Source: Candidatus Bipolaricaulota bacterium
Lineage (GTDB): Bacteria; Bipolaricaulota; Bipolaricaulia; UBA7950; UBA9294
Length of the DNA stretch: 12,950 nt
Direction: 5' to 3'
Assembly (NCBI GenBank): GCA_020350845.1
Contig: CP070725.1
Span: forward strand, 423,341 to 436,290
Program-made: the position numbers and the translations under genes
In this document: piece by piece, positions 1-5,255 of the stretch
Layout: every line of letters begins with the position of its first letter
Position numbering within the stretch: position 1 is the first letter of the stretch
The notes under the pieces: model-generated
What the model was told of the DNA's origin: nothing
Database searches by the model: none
Seen by the model: the letters and a program-made list of their open reading frames with translations, nothing else

Positions 1-284
1 GACTGGAAGCCGAAGTGGCGGATCGTTTCCACTACCCGTGGATCGAGACGATCGATGACGTTGACGACGAACCGGCCGCTCTCCGCGATCATCTCGTGTG
101 TGAGCGATCTCTTCCCTAGGCCGACCGCAATCCGCGGAGGAGCGTTCGTGACCTGCATCAGCGCATCGAGGATCTGACCGTTCTTCCGACCACTGGAGGC
201 TGCGGTGAGGACGTAGAGCCCGTGCGTCACCTGATAGAGCGCCTGATTGAGCTCGGCGGCTTCGGTCACGACGTGGAAGTCCAT
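1..284 (-). CDS. Flavin reductase-like (FMN-binding) domain protein, N-terminal part only
   Basis: The first 94 codons are present; the gene runs off the left edge. The start is the ATG at 284-282, preceded by a GAGGAG-type ribosome binding site. Residues 11-66 look like the flavin reductase-like fold of flavoredoxins and of the N-terminal half of high-molecular-weight rubredoxins: ALYQVTHGLYVLT, then NGQ at 35-37, QVTNAPPRIAVGL at 44-56 and a KRSLTHEMI segment at 58-66. In that family the domain binds FMN and passes electrons from NAD(P)H to a rubredoxin or directly to a partner. It starts only 11 bp after the ferritin stop and is probably the last visible gene of the peroxide-defence operon. 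I infer that it supplies electrons to rubrerythrin or to ferritin iron. Whether a rubredoxin or other domain follows cannot be seen. Confidence 0.75.
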   Translation of the reverse strand, partial: MDFHVVTEAAELNQALYQVTHGLYVLTAASSGRKNGQILDALMQVTNAPPRIAVGLGKRSLTHEMIAESGRFVVNVIDRLDPRVVETIRHFGFQ

Positions 285-295
285 GCAGGCTCTCC

Positions 296-823
296 TCACT
301 CGCCGTCGGAGTCCGCCGGGGCGGGCGTGCACATCGGCACGCGTGCACCGAGCTCGCGGTCGACCATGACCAATCCCGGCCCGTCCGTGCCGATTCGCGC
401 GAGGAGATCCACGATGCGCGACGCGGTCGCCTCTTCCTCGACCTGCTCGCTGACGAACCACTGCAGCATGATCGCTGCGGCGTGATCGTTCTCCTCGGCG
501 GCAAGGGTCACCAGATCGCTGATCTTGCCGGTGATGTACTCCTCGTGTGCGAGTGCTGCCTGAAACGCGTCGAGTGGTGAGGACCACTCCGTCTTCGGCT
601 CGGCCAAGGCAAGAAGCTTGACCCGCCCGTCGCGCTCGACGAGGTGGTCGAAGAAGCGCATTGCATGCGCCACCTCTTCCTGGACCTGAGCCTTCATCCA
701 TTGCGCCATTCCCTCGAGTCCGATCGATTCGAAGTACCCGACCATCGAAAGGTAGAGATATGCCGACTCCATCTCCTCCTTGATCTGGGCATTGATGGCA
801 TCCTGCATCCGTTCACCGATCAT
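296..823 (-). CDS. ftn: Bacterial non-heme ferritin
   Basis: This 175-aa protein oxidises Fe(II) and stores iron in a 24-subunit shell. Helix ligands of the ferroxidase centre are in place at E17, E50, H53, E94 and/or E95, Q127 and E130, essentially the numbering of E. coli FtnA; Y24 is also kept. Typical segments are QVQEEVAHAMRFFDHL (46-61) and LQWFVSEQVEEE (120-131). The C-terminus (about 160-175) is a short Pro/Ala tail with a Cys that is not part of the core fold. I chose the ATG at 823-821 because AAGGAGGAG lies just upstream and the protein then begins like other ferritins. The frame stays open upstream to 946, but that adds 41 residues partly inside the rubrerythrin gene and is unlikely to be translated. 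The gene follows rubrerythrin by 65 bp and probably shares its transcript. Confidence 0.93.
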   Translation of the reverse strand: MIGERMQDAINAQIKEEMESAYLYLSMVGYFESIGLEGMAQWMKAQVQEEVAHAMRFFDHLVERDGRVKLLALAEPKTEWSSPLDAFQAALAHEEYITGKISDLVTLAAEENDHAAAIMLQWFVSEQVEEEATASRIVDLLARIGTDGPGLVMVDRELGARVPMCTPAPADSDGE

Positions 824-888
824 CCACTCCTCCTTCTCGCACGTCTTCAGGTCGATGGTCGCCAGACCGCAACCATGACACGGCAAGC

Positions 889-1461
889 CTACCAGTTCTC
901 GGCAAGTAGTTCGAAATGAGCCTGGGGATGTGCGCAGGCGGGGCACAGACCGGGCGCCTCGCTGCCCTCATGCAGGTAGCCGCAGTTCCTGCAGCGCCAC
1001 ACCACCGGGGCATCCTTCTTGAAGACCATATCGCCCTGGACGTTCCTCAGCAGTCCGAGGTACCTCTTCTCGTGCTGCTTCTCGGCGACGGACACGGCGT
1101 CGAAGACGCTACCGATCTCGTTGAATCCCTCTTCGCGAGCGATCTCGGCGAATCCGGGGTACATCGAACTCCACTCTTCATGCTCGCCCGCCGCGGCAGC
1201 CTCGAGATTCTCGGCGGTGGTGCCGATCGTCCCTGCCGGGAAGGACGCTTCTACGCCGACCATTCCCCCCTCGAGGAACTTGAAGAAGCGCTTCGCGTGC
1301 TCCTTCTCCTGGTCCGCCGTCTCCTCGAAGATTGACTGGATCTGGACGAACCCCTCCTTCTTCGCCTGACTCGCGAAGTAGGTGTACCGGTTGCGGGCCT
1401 GAGACTCCCCGGCGAACGCCGTGAGCAGGTTCTTCTCGGTGCGACTTCCCTTCAGTTTCAT
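889..1461 (-). CDS. rbr: Rubrerythrin
   Basis: This 190-aa cytoplasmic diiron protein reduces hydrogen peroxide to water using electrons from rubredoxin or NADH-linked flavoproteins. The N-terminal four-helix domain (about 1-140) carries the diiron ligands E19, E52, H55, E93, E96, E127 and H130. The C-terminal rubredoxin-like domain has CRNC at 157-160 and CPAC at 173-176, the Fe(SCys)4 site. Length and sequence closely follow the Desulfovibrio vulgaris type, including the opening KGSRTEKNLLTAFAGES and the closing AHFELL segment. The ATG at 1461-1459 has AAGGAGG seven bases upstream. It sits 25 bp after mutM and ahead of ferritin, in a cluster headed by a PerR-like repressor, so peroxide-induced expression is expected. 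Confidence 0.97.
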   Translation of the reverse strand: MKLKGSRTEKNLLTAFAGESQARNRYTYFASQAKKEGFVQIQSIFEETADQEKEHAKRFFKFLEGGMVGVEASFPAGTIGTTAENLEAAAAGEHEEWSSMYPGFAEIAREEGFNEIGSVFDAVSVAEKQHEKRYLGLLRNVQGDMVFKKDAPVVWRCRNCGYLHEGSEAPGLCPACAHPQAHFELLAENW

Positions 1462-1486
1462 CGATTGCCTCCTTCGAATCGGTTCT

Positions 1487-2278
1487 TCAGTGCTGACATT
1501 TTGGACACCAGTACGTCGAGCGCGAAGCCTGCACCGTGCGTGCGATCGCCGCACCACACCGCCGGCAGGTTCTTCCTTCACGGCCATAGACGGCGAGCAT
1601 CTCACCGAATTCACCGTCGTTCCCGCCTGGGTCACGGTAGTCGGCGACGCTGACGCCGAAGCTCGTCCCCGAATGGCGAATCGCCTCCTCGAGCAGGTCG
1701 ACGATCTCACGGTGGAGTGCATCGATGCGCTTCCGTGCGATGCGGTTTCCCGGGCGACGCGGTGCGATGCCCGCCCGCCATAGCGCCTCAGCGGCGTAGA
1801 TATTCCCCAGACCGGCGATCCTCCTCTGATCCGTGAGTGCGAGCTTGATCGGTCTCTTCGTTCCCCGGAGGAGATCGTGAAGCGCCTCGGGGGTGAACTC
1901 CTCGCTCAAAGGATCGATCCCGAGCCGTCTGTCGAACGGTCCACGCAGGAGATCTACGGTCCCCAGTCTTCTCGGGTTGACGAACGACACCACCCCGCGG
2001 TCGAGGTGCAGCCGGAAGCGAACATGGGGGAGTTCCTCCTCCGCACACGAGAGGAGCAGTCGCCCGGACATCCGCAGATGGATGATCAGGGACCAGTCGC
2101 CCGAGACCCGGAAGACGATGTGCTTGCCTCTGCGCTCGACGGATTCGAGGGTCTCGCCGGCCAGTCGGTCCGCGGCGACCCTGATCCGCGGATCGAGGAT
2201 CTCCGCGCGACGAATGCGCGAGCCCACGAGCGGTCGCAGGCCGCGGACGATCGTCTCCACCTCGGGAAGCTCAGGCAT
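1487..2278 (-). CDS. mutM: Formamidopyrimidine-DNA glycosylase (Fpg/MutM)
   Basis: This 263-aa bifunctional DNA glycosylase/AP lyase removes 8-oxoguanine and formamidopyrimidines. It begins MPELPEVET, which places the catalytic proline right after the initiator Met, with the essential Glu next. Other landmarks are K52 in RRGKHIVF, HLRMSGRLL (67-75), the helix-hairpin segment RRIAGLGNIYAAEALW (152-167) and a C-terminal zinc finger with C238, C241, C258 and C261 (CxxC-16-CxxC). Length is normal for the family. The start at 2278 overlaps the end of the upstream regulator gene by 8 bp (ATGCCTGA shared), which suggests translational coupling; GGGGGGAG lies ahead of it. The ATG-proximal MPELPEVET rules out the 13 extra upstream codons of the same frame. 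Placement in a peroxide cluster fits repair of oxidised DNA. Confidence 0.97.
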   Translation of the reverse strand: MPELPEVETIVRGLRPLVGSRIRRAEILDPRIRVAADRLAGETLESVERRGKHIVFRVSGDWSLIIHLRMSGRLLLSCAEEELPHVRFRLHLDRGVVSFVNPRRLGTVDLLRGPFDRRLGIDPLSEEFTPEALHDLLRGTKRPIKLALTDQRRIAGLGNIYAAEALWRAGIAPRRPGNRIARKRIDALHREIVDLLEEAIRHSGTSFGVSVADYRDPGGNDGEFGEMLAVYGREGRTCRRCGAAIARTVQASRSTYWCPKCQH

Positions 2279-2708
2279 GACGACGCTCCCCCCTGTCGCC
2301 TGCGAGGCACTCGGCACAGACCCCGTAGAGGTACGTGGACACGGACGCTACCTGATGCCCGTCCACGAGGTCGCCGGTGCGAATCGGGGTCGGGGCATCG
2401 ACATCGTACAGTCGTCGGCAGCGGCAGCAGCGGAAGTGGCCGTGAGGCTTTCCCCCGCACAGGTCGTAGCGCGCGGCGTCCTTCTCGATCGTCAGCTCGC
2501 TGACCAGGCCGACGTCCACGAGGGCGCGCAGCCCGTTGTAGACCGTCGCCTTGGAGATCGTGGGATGCCTCGTGGAGACGGCGCGAAACACGTCATCCGC
2601 CGTCGGGTGGATGTCCACCGAATCGAGGTATTTCACGATCGCGATACGCTGCAACGTGGGCACGAGACCCGTCTCACGGAGTCGATCCGTCACGCCTCGA
2701 TCGTTCAT
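2271..2708 (-). CDS. perR: Fur-family peroxide-responsive repressor (PerR-like)
   Basis: This 145-aa metalloregulator has an N-terminal winged helix (about 1-80, with the recognition-helix region TISKATVYNGLRALVDVGLV) and a metal-binding dimerisation half. The structural zinc site is C94, C97, C131 and C134. The regulatory-site residues match PerR rather than Fur: H34, D82, H89, H91 and, most tellingly, D102 in RRLYDVD, where Fur proteins carry Glu. One extra residue separates D82 from H89 compared with B. subtilis PerR as I remember it. In PerR, Fe(II)-catalysed oxidation of the His ligands releases DNA under peroxide. The downstream rubrerythrin, ferritin and mutM genes support a PerR role. 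No Shine-Dalgarno precedes the ATG, and a -10 lies about 8 bp upstream, so the message is probably leaderless. Fur or Zur identity is possible but less likely. Confidence 0.85.
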   Translation of the reverse strand: MNDRGVTDRLRETGLVPTLQRIAIVKYLDSVDIHPTADDVFRAVSTRHPTISKATVYNGLRALVDVGLVSELTIEKDAARYDLCGGKPHGHFRCCRCRRLYDVDAPTPIRTGDLVDGHQVASVSTYLYGVCAECLAGDRGERRHA

Positions 2709-2745
2709 CGAGAATAATTCTAAACCACGAATTACTCTAATGCAA
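2709..2745 (-). promoter_or_regulatory. Promoter of the perR-mutM-rbr-ftn cluster with two PerR-box-like repeats
   Basis: Reading on the minus strand there is TTGCAT (2745-2740), a 17-bp spacer, then TAGAAT (2722-2717), 8 bp before the ATG. Transcription would therefore begin at or next to the start codon. An 11-bp palindrome, AGAATTATTCT (2721-2711), overlaps the -10. It resembles the PerR box TTATAATNATTATAA, with TTAGAATTATTCT keeping the symmetric A/T core. A second copy lies in the spacer: GAATAATTCTAA (2712-2723) and GAATTACTCTAA (2729-2740), written on the plus strand, agree at 10 of 12 bases and start 17 bp apart. Repressor binding here would block RNA polymerase. Assignment of the sites to this regulator is inference. 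Confidence 0.6.
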
Positions 2746-2794
2746 GGCGGGGCGGGGCCCCTATCACGGCGAGCCCGAACCGGCAGATCTCACG

Positions 2795-3193
2795 CTAGGA
2801 CGACTTGGGGTTGATGCGGTCCTTGATGGCGGCACGGACTTCGGGCGACGCGCGGAGCGCCCCGAAGATCCTGATCGACTTGATGGTCGCGCGCGCCAGG
2901 CCGGGATCCACGGAGTCGTCGATCGACACGGTGCCCATGACCCGCGTCACGAGCATCTTCCCTTCCTCGCGCAGCTCCTCGAGCTCCTGCCGCGTCAGCT
3001 CCTGCGCGCCGACGACGAACGACCACTTCCGCGCAACACCCTCGATGACCGGCTCGTGCCGATCGAGTAGGTTGCGGATTGCGGTTCGAATGAGATCGGT
3101 GCGGTTCGAGTACAGCCCCTGATCGACGAGGACATCGATTCGACCGAGGTCCACCGGGCCGAGGTTGATGGTGATCTTCTCCGTGTCGGGCAT
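2795..3193 (-). CDS. Ribbon-helix-helix (CopG-like) transcriptional regulator with C-terminal domain
   Basis: This 132-aa protein has an N-terminal ribbon-helix-helix domain at about residues 5-48. A short beta strand (KITINLGPVDLGRIDVLV) is followed by GLYSNRTDLIRTAIRNLLDRH, the SNRTDLIRTAI helix pair typical of CopG/Arc-type DNA binding. The C-terminal half (about 75-130) includes the segments TRVMGTVSIDDSVDPGLARA and KSIRIFGALRASPEVRAAI, which I have seen in CopG-annotated proteins but cannot tie to a ligand. It is not NikR: the nickel-binding His/Cys residues of that family are missing. The ATG at 3193-3191 follows GGAGGT by 3 bp. Two palindromic sites sit over a strong promoter about 250 bp upstream, so autoregulation is a reasonable inference. 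The gene is followed by perR 86 bp downstream on the same strand. Confidence 0.75.
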   Translation of the reverse strand: MPDTEKITINLGPVDLGRIDVLVDQGLYSNRTDLIRTAIRNLLDRHEPVIEGVARKWSFVVGAQELTRQELEELREEGKMLVTRVMGTVSIDDSVDPGLARATIKSIRIFGALRASPEVRAAIKDRINPKSS

Positions 3194-3194
3194 G

Positions 3195-3413
3195 CTACCT
3201 CCATCTTCTGCCCATCTGTGGGGATGGGCAGTAGCATTGTAGCGATTCGTCGTGGTGCGGGAAGCGCCAGTTTTCGGTGCGTCGCGGTTTCCGCCCGAAG
3301 GCGCTTCTCCGGCGGCGACGCTTCTGAGGAAGAGTGATTTTGACGCCGGTCGGGGGAGCGGACCTGAGGCGCATCGAGCGCACCGTGAACTCCATGAGCG
3401 GTCGATTGAACAT
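3195..3413 (-). CDS. Possible small basic protein or leader peptide upstream of the RHH regulator
   Basis: This 72-codon ORF fills the leader between the predicted transcription start (about 3449) and the RHH gene. An AGAGGAG lies 10 bp before its ATG (3413-3411). Its TAG stop (3197-3195) overlaps the GGAGGT ribosome binding site of the RHH gene and ends 1 bp before that ATG, an arrangement seen in translationally coupled pairs. The peptide is very basic, with KRRRRR near residues 31-36, and has a CYC pair near the C-terminus. I recognise no family. Third-position GC is fairly high but below that of the neighbouring genes by eye, and an untranslated leader would fit as well. In-frame ATGs at codons 7 and 14 are alternative starts. 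Confidence 0.3.
   Translation of the reverse strand: MFNRPLMEFTVRSMRLRSAPPTGVKITLPQKRRRRRSAFGRKPRRTENWRFPHHDESLQCYCPSPQMGRRWR
3208..3231 (-). other. Hairpin just upstream of the RHH ribosome binding site
   Basis: CTGCCCATC and GATGGGCAG form a perfect 9-bp stem around a 6-base loop. The stem ends about 5 bases before the GGAGGT of the RHH gene. No run of T follows on the minus strand, so this is not an intrinsic terminator. It might modulate translation of the RHH message; that is inference. Confidence 0.4.
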
Positions 3414-3422
3414 CGATCGTCA

Positions 3423-3458
3423 ACTCCTCTCACCATCCATATGGATGGTGAGAGGAGT
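3423..3458. promoter_or_regulatory. Perfect 36-bp palindrome, probable operator site 1
   Basis: Two 18-bp arms (3423-3440 and 3441-3458) are exact reverse complements with no loop. The centre is CACCATCCATATGGATGGTG (3431-3450). The right end covers the -10 (3456-3461) and the body covers the expected transcription start (about 3449) of the promoter that reads toward the RHH gene. The lack of a loop and of a following T-run argues against a terminator. A dimeric or tetrameric repressor site is the best explanation, with the adjacent RHH protein as the natural candidate. Confidence 0.7.
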
Positions 3459-3484
3459 CTAGCACGACTCTCCCTCGATGTCAA
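3456..3484 (-). promoter_or_regulatory. Strong sigma70-type promoter reading toward the RHH gene
   Basis: On the minus strand a consensus TTGACA (3484-3479) is followed by a 17-bp spacer and TAGACT (3461-3456), giving an expected start near 3449. Both hexamers touch the palindromic sites, the usual layout of a repressed promoter. It would transcribe a leader of about 256 nt containing the 72-codon ORF before the RHH gene. A second, weaker candidate closer to the gene is TACAAT at 3241-3236, which lacks a good -35. Confidence 0.6.
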
Positions 3485-3501
3485 CATCCATATGGATGGT
3501 G
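3482..3501. promoter_or_regulatory. Second copy of the palindromic operator, site 2
   Basis: CAACATCCATATGGATGGTG matches the core of the 36-bp palindrome at 19 of 20 bases. Its own inner 14 bp are a perfect palindrome. The two centres are 51 bp apart, close to five helical turns, so bound proteins would lie on about the same face of the DNA. It overlaps the last three bases of the TTGACA -35 element on the minus strand. Confidence 0.65.
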
Positions 3502-3546
3502 TAGAGAGTATGTACGGAGTTCCTACCGCCGCAGCCTCGCGACGCG

Positions 3547-4545
3547 TCAGCTGTCAGACTCGGCGACGTCCTCGGGGAGGTGGATCGCGAACTTGCACCA
3601 CGGGTCCCCAGCGAGGATCGATTCCACGACCTTGGCGCGAATCGGCTGGCCGAAGATGACTTCGTACGGCTTCTTGTGGAACGCGGCACTGCAGTTGCAG
3701 AAGGTCGCTGGGATGCGCAGCTCTGCGGAGCGAAGGGACTCCTTCACCCACGGGCAGTGGCAGTAGTGATAGGCCTTCTCCGCGGGCGTGGAGGCCTTCA
3801 GGTACTCGATCGTCTGGTGCGGGATCTTCGCCTCAAAGATGATCCTTCCCTCGCGTACGCCTGCCATGATCTCGCGATGTCGACGAACAAAGGCGATGAC
3901 GTCATCGTCGATCCGCTGGTTGAAGTACAACGTGCCTTCGTCGCGATGCTTCTCCAGCTCCGCGAGGAAATCCGCTCCCTTGCGCTCCAGGTAGGCGTCG
4001 ATTCCGCCGGCTTCCTCGTACTTCTTCTTCGCGCCGAGGTACCAGTCGTCCTCGAGGTGGCGCAGGCCTTCACCGAGGATCTCGGCGCATGTGTCACGAT
4101 CCACGGCAGCCTCGAGCCGCTCCATGACCCTGGCCGTCATCTGTGGCTTCGCGACGTTCGGCGTGCCCAACGGTGGAAGCTCGATCCCGTCGAAGATCTC
4201 GTCGCGGGTCTCTGTGCCGAGGCGCTCTCCGAGCTTCGCGTGCAGTGTGTCGAGTGCCTCCGCTCCGTCGATCAACTCGAGACCGGCGATGTACAGGGCG
4301 TCGTTCCCGAGGAACCTTGCGAAGCGAATGAGAGCCACGTAGTTGTCCCACGTGTTGGTCCCGCGGTCGATCATCCGTCGGGAGAACCGGTGGAAATCCT
4401 CTACCGTGGCCTTCTCCGGAGAGCTCCCCGGATCGCCCTCGGCGAGGACGGTCTCGAATTCCTCGACGATGGCGATGGATGCATCGATCTGGTCGGATGG
4501 TGCGTCTCGCTCCTTCAGGTACTCGCCGAATCCGTCTCGGTCCAT
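3547..4545 (-). CDS. Uncharacterised protein with Cys/His-rich C-terminal domain
   Basis: I do not recognise a characterised function for this 332-aa soluble protein. The N-terminal part (about 10-85) is helical and resembles the SAM-like core-binding fold of tyrosine recombinases: a VEDFHRFSRRMIDRG stretch followed by NTWDNYVALIRFARFLGN. No recombinase catalytic Arg/His/Tyr domain follows. The C-terminal part (about 255-325) is rich in possible metal ligands: YHYCHCPW (259-266), FCNCS (282-286) and GDPWCKFAI (313-321); C153 may also belong. The last segment recalls the closing strand of V4R and ATC-hydrolase-like domains. I chose the ATG at 4545-4543 over the GTG at 4557 because a perfect GGAGGTGA (4561-4554) sits 8 bases before the ATG but overlaps the GTG. 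It lies between a PIN-domain gene and the RHH regulator gene, all on the minus strand. Confidence 0.75.
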   Translation of the reverse strand: MDRDGFGEYLKERDAPSDQIDASIAIVEEFETVLAEGDPGSSPEKATVEDFHRFSRRMIDRGTNTWDNYVALIRFARFLGNDALYIAGLELIDGAEALDTLHAKLGERLGTETRDEIFDGIELPPLGTPNVAKPQMTARVMERLEAAVDRDTCAEILGEGLRHLEDDWYLGAKKKYEEAGGIDAYLERKGADFLAELEKHRDEGTLYFNQRIDDDVIAFVRRHREIMAGVREGRIIFEAKIPHQTIEYLKASTPAEKAYHYCHCPWVKESLRSAELRIPATFCNCSAAFHKKPYEVIFGQPIRAKVVESILAGDPWCKFAIHLPEDVAESDS

Positions 4546-4553
4546 CGGCGTAC

Positions 4554-4561
4554 TCACCTCC
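4554..4561 (-). promoter_or_regulatory. Start-deciding ribosome binding site of the Cys-rich protein gene
   Basis: GGAGGTGA on the minus strand is a full match to the anti-Shine-Dalgarno core. It has 8-nt spacing to the ATG at 4545 but runs into the alternative GTG at 4557, so the ATG is the better start. Confidence 0.6.
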
Positions 4562-4562
4562 C

Positions 4563-4574
4563 CGCGAATTCGCG
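4563..4574. repeat. 12-bp perfect palindrome CGCGAATTCGCG
   Basis: This self-complementary dodecamer lies in the short gap between the PIN gene and the Cys-rich protein gene, one base upstream of the latter's GGAGGTGA. A small 6-bp stem (TCAGGA/TCCTGA, 4580-4594) lies next to it. Function is unknown; it may be chance. Confidence 0.35.
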
Positions 4575-4617
4575 ATGCGTCAGGAGGATCCTGAGGGCGG
4601 CTCGTGTCGCGACCGTC

Positions 4618-5058
4618 TCACGATCCGCGGCGGGTGCTGCCGTCGGAAAGCTTCGCGAGCTCCCCGAGGAGCTCGCGAGGAGAGAGAACGAGAATCTCGA
4701 GGCGCTCGGGCTGTGCGAGGAGGTCCTCGTCTTGACTGACGAGGATCGCTCCGCTGACGTACGCGAGGGCGGCGAACTTGCGGTCATCGGGGTCGGGGAT
4801 CTGTGGGAATCGCTCGGGCCTGAGCTCGTCTTGGTGGCGATCCCGATCGTGGAAGAGTTCCGAGAACGCGGTCCACGATAGCGGCGGGATCTTCTCCAGG
4901 ACGAGGCGGGTCTCCCGACGTGTCTCCTCGCTCCACACCATGCGCAACGCTCCCCGGCGGACGAGGTCCAAGAGCTGGGCCGCCGCGCCTCGACGGTGAA
5001 AGCCGGCGGCGACGAAGACGTTGGTGTCGACGACGATCCTTGGCACTCCGCGTTCCAT
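4618..5058 (-). CDS. PIN-domain protein, putative toxin of the TIGR00305/VapC-like type
   Basis: This 146-aa protein (from the ATG at 5058) has the PIN nuclease layout. D11 lies in RIVVDTNVFVAA; acidic residues E44, E45 and E49 in WSEETRRET follow; then DPDDRKFAALAYVSGAILVSQDEDLL (89-114) supplies D91/D92, D110 and D112. Such proteins are Mg-dependent ribonucleases, often toxins of toxin-antitoxin pairs. No small antitoxin gene is visible directly upstream, where only a 197-bp divergent region precedes fusA. The start is uncertain: the 5058 ATG opens right at the domain but has no clear Shine-Dalgarno, whereas the in-frame ATG at 5178 has AAGGA six bases upstream but adds 40 Arg-rich residues unlike a folded domain. 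It is followed 72 bp later by the Cys-rich protein gene. Confidence 0.8.
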   Translation of the reverse strand: MERGVPRIVVDTNVFVAAGFHRRGAAAQLLDLVRRGALRMVWSEETRRETRLVLEKIPPLSWTAFSELFHDRDRHQDELRPERFPQIPDPDDRKFAALAYVSGAILVSQDEDLLAQPERLEILVLSPRELLGELAKLSDGSTRRGS

Positions 5059-5199
5059 GAGGCGATCGTACTCTGAGTCGCGGGGATCGTTGACAGCGCA
5101 TGTCCGTTCACGTACGCTTCGCGACTCCGCGGATCGGCCTTCGCGCGGCCTCCACGGATTTGCACGGCGCGTTCCCATGACGGTCCTTTCTCTCGTGTC

Positions 5200-5228
5200 T
5201 TGACGGCGGTCGGGACTTGCTGTGTGAT
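5200..5228 (+). promoter_or_regulatory. Candidate promoter of fusA
   Basis: TTGACG (5200-5205), a 17-bp spacer and TGTGAT (5223-5228) would start transcription near 5235, leaving a leader of about 20 nt with GAAGGAG ahead of the ATG. An alternative of equal strength is TTGACA (5090-5095), 17 bp, TACGCT (5113-5118), which lies inside the region shared with the divergent PIN gene. Neither -10 is strong. Confidence 0.3.
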
Positions 5229-5255
5229 GGAGAAGATGCCTGCGAAGGAGTGACG

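Noticed and set aside
824..946. N-terminal extension of ferritin containing a CHGCG segment
   Set aside because: It partly overlaps the rubrerythrin gene, lacks a ribosome binding site, and the internal ATG has a strong AAGGAGGAG and matches the family start.
2795..3193. NikR nickel regulator
   Set aside because: Length is similar, but the C-terminal nickel-binding His and Cys residues are missing.
3423..3458. The 36-bp palindrome as a terminator of the Cys-rich protein gene
   Set aside because: It has no loop, no following T-run on either strand, and overlaps a promoter -10 with a sister site nearby.
3334..3462. Plus-strand 42-codon ORF starting GTG, with GAGGA upstream
   Set aside because: The spacing to GAGGA is only 3 bases, it ends inside the operator palindrome and has no recognisable family; likely chance.
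4580..4594. Intrinsic terminator after the PIN gene
   Set aside because: The stem is only 6 bp and no T-run follows on the minus strand.
3580..4881. Long plus-strand open frame (433 codons)
   Set aside because: It is antisense to the Cys-rich protein and PIN genes, shows no family resemblance, and lacks a convincing start.
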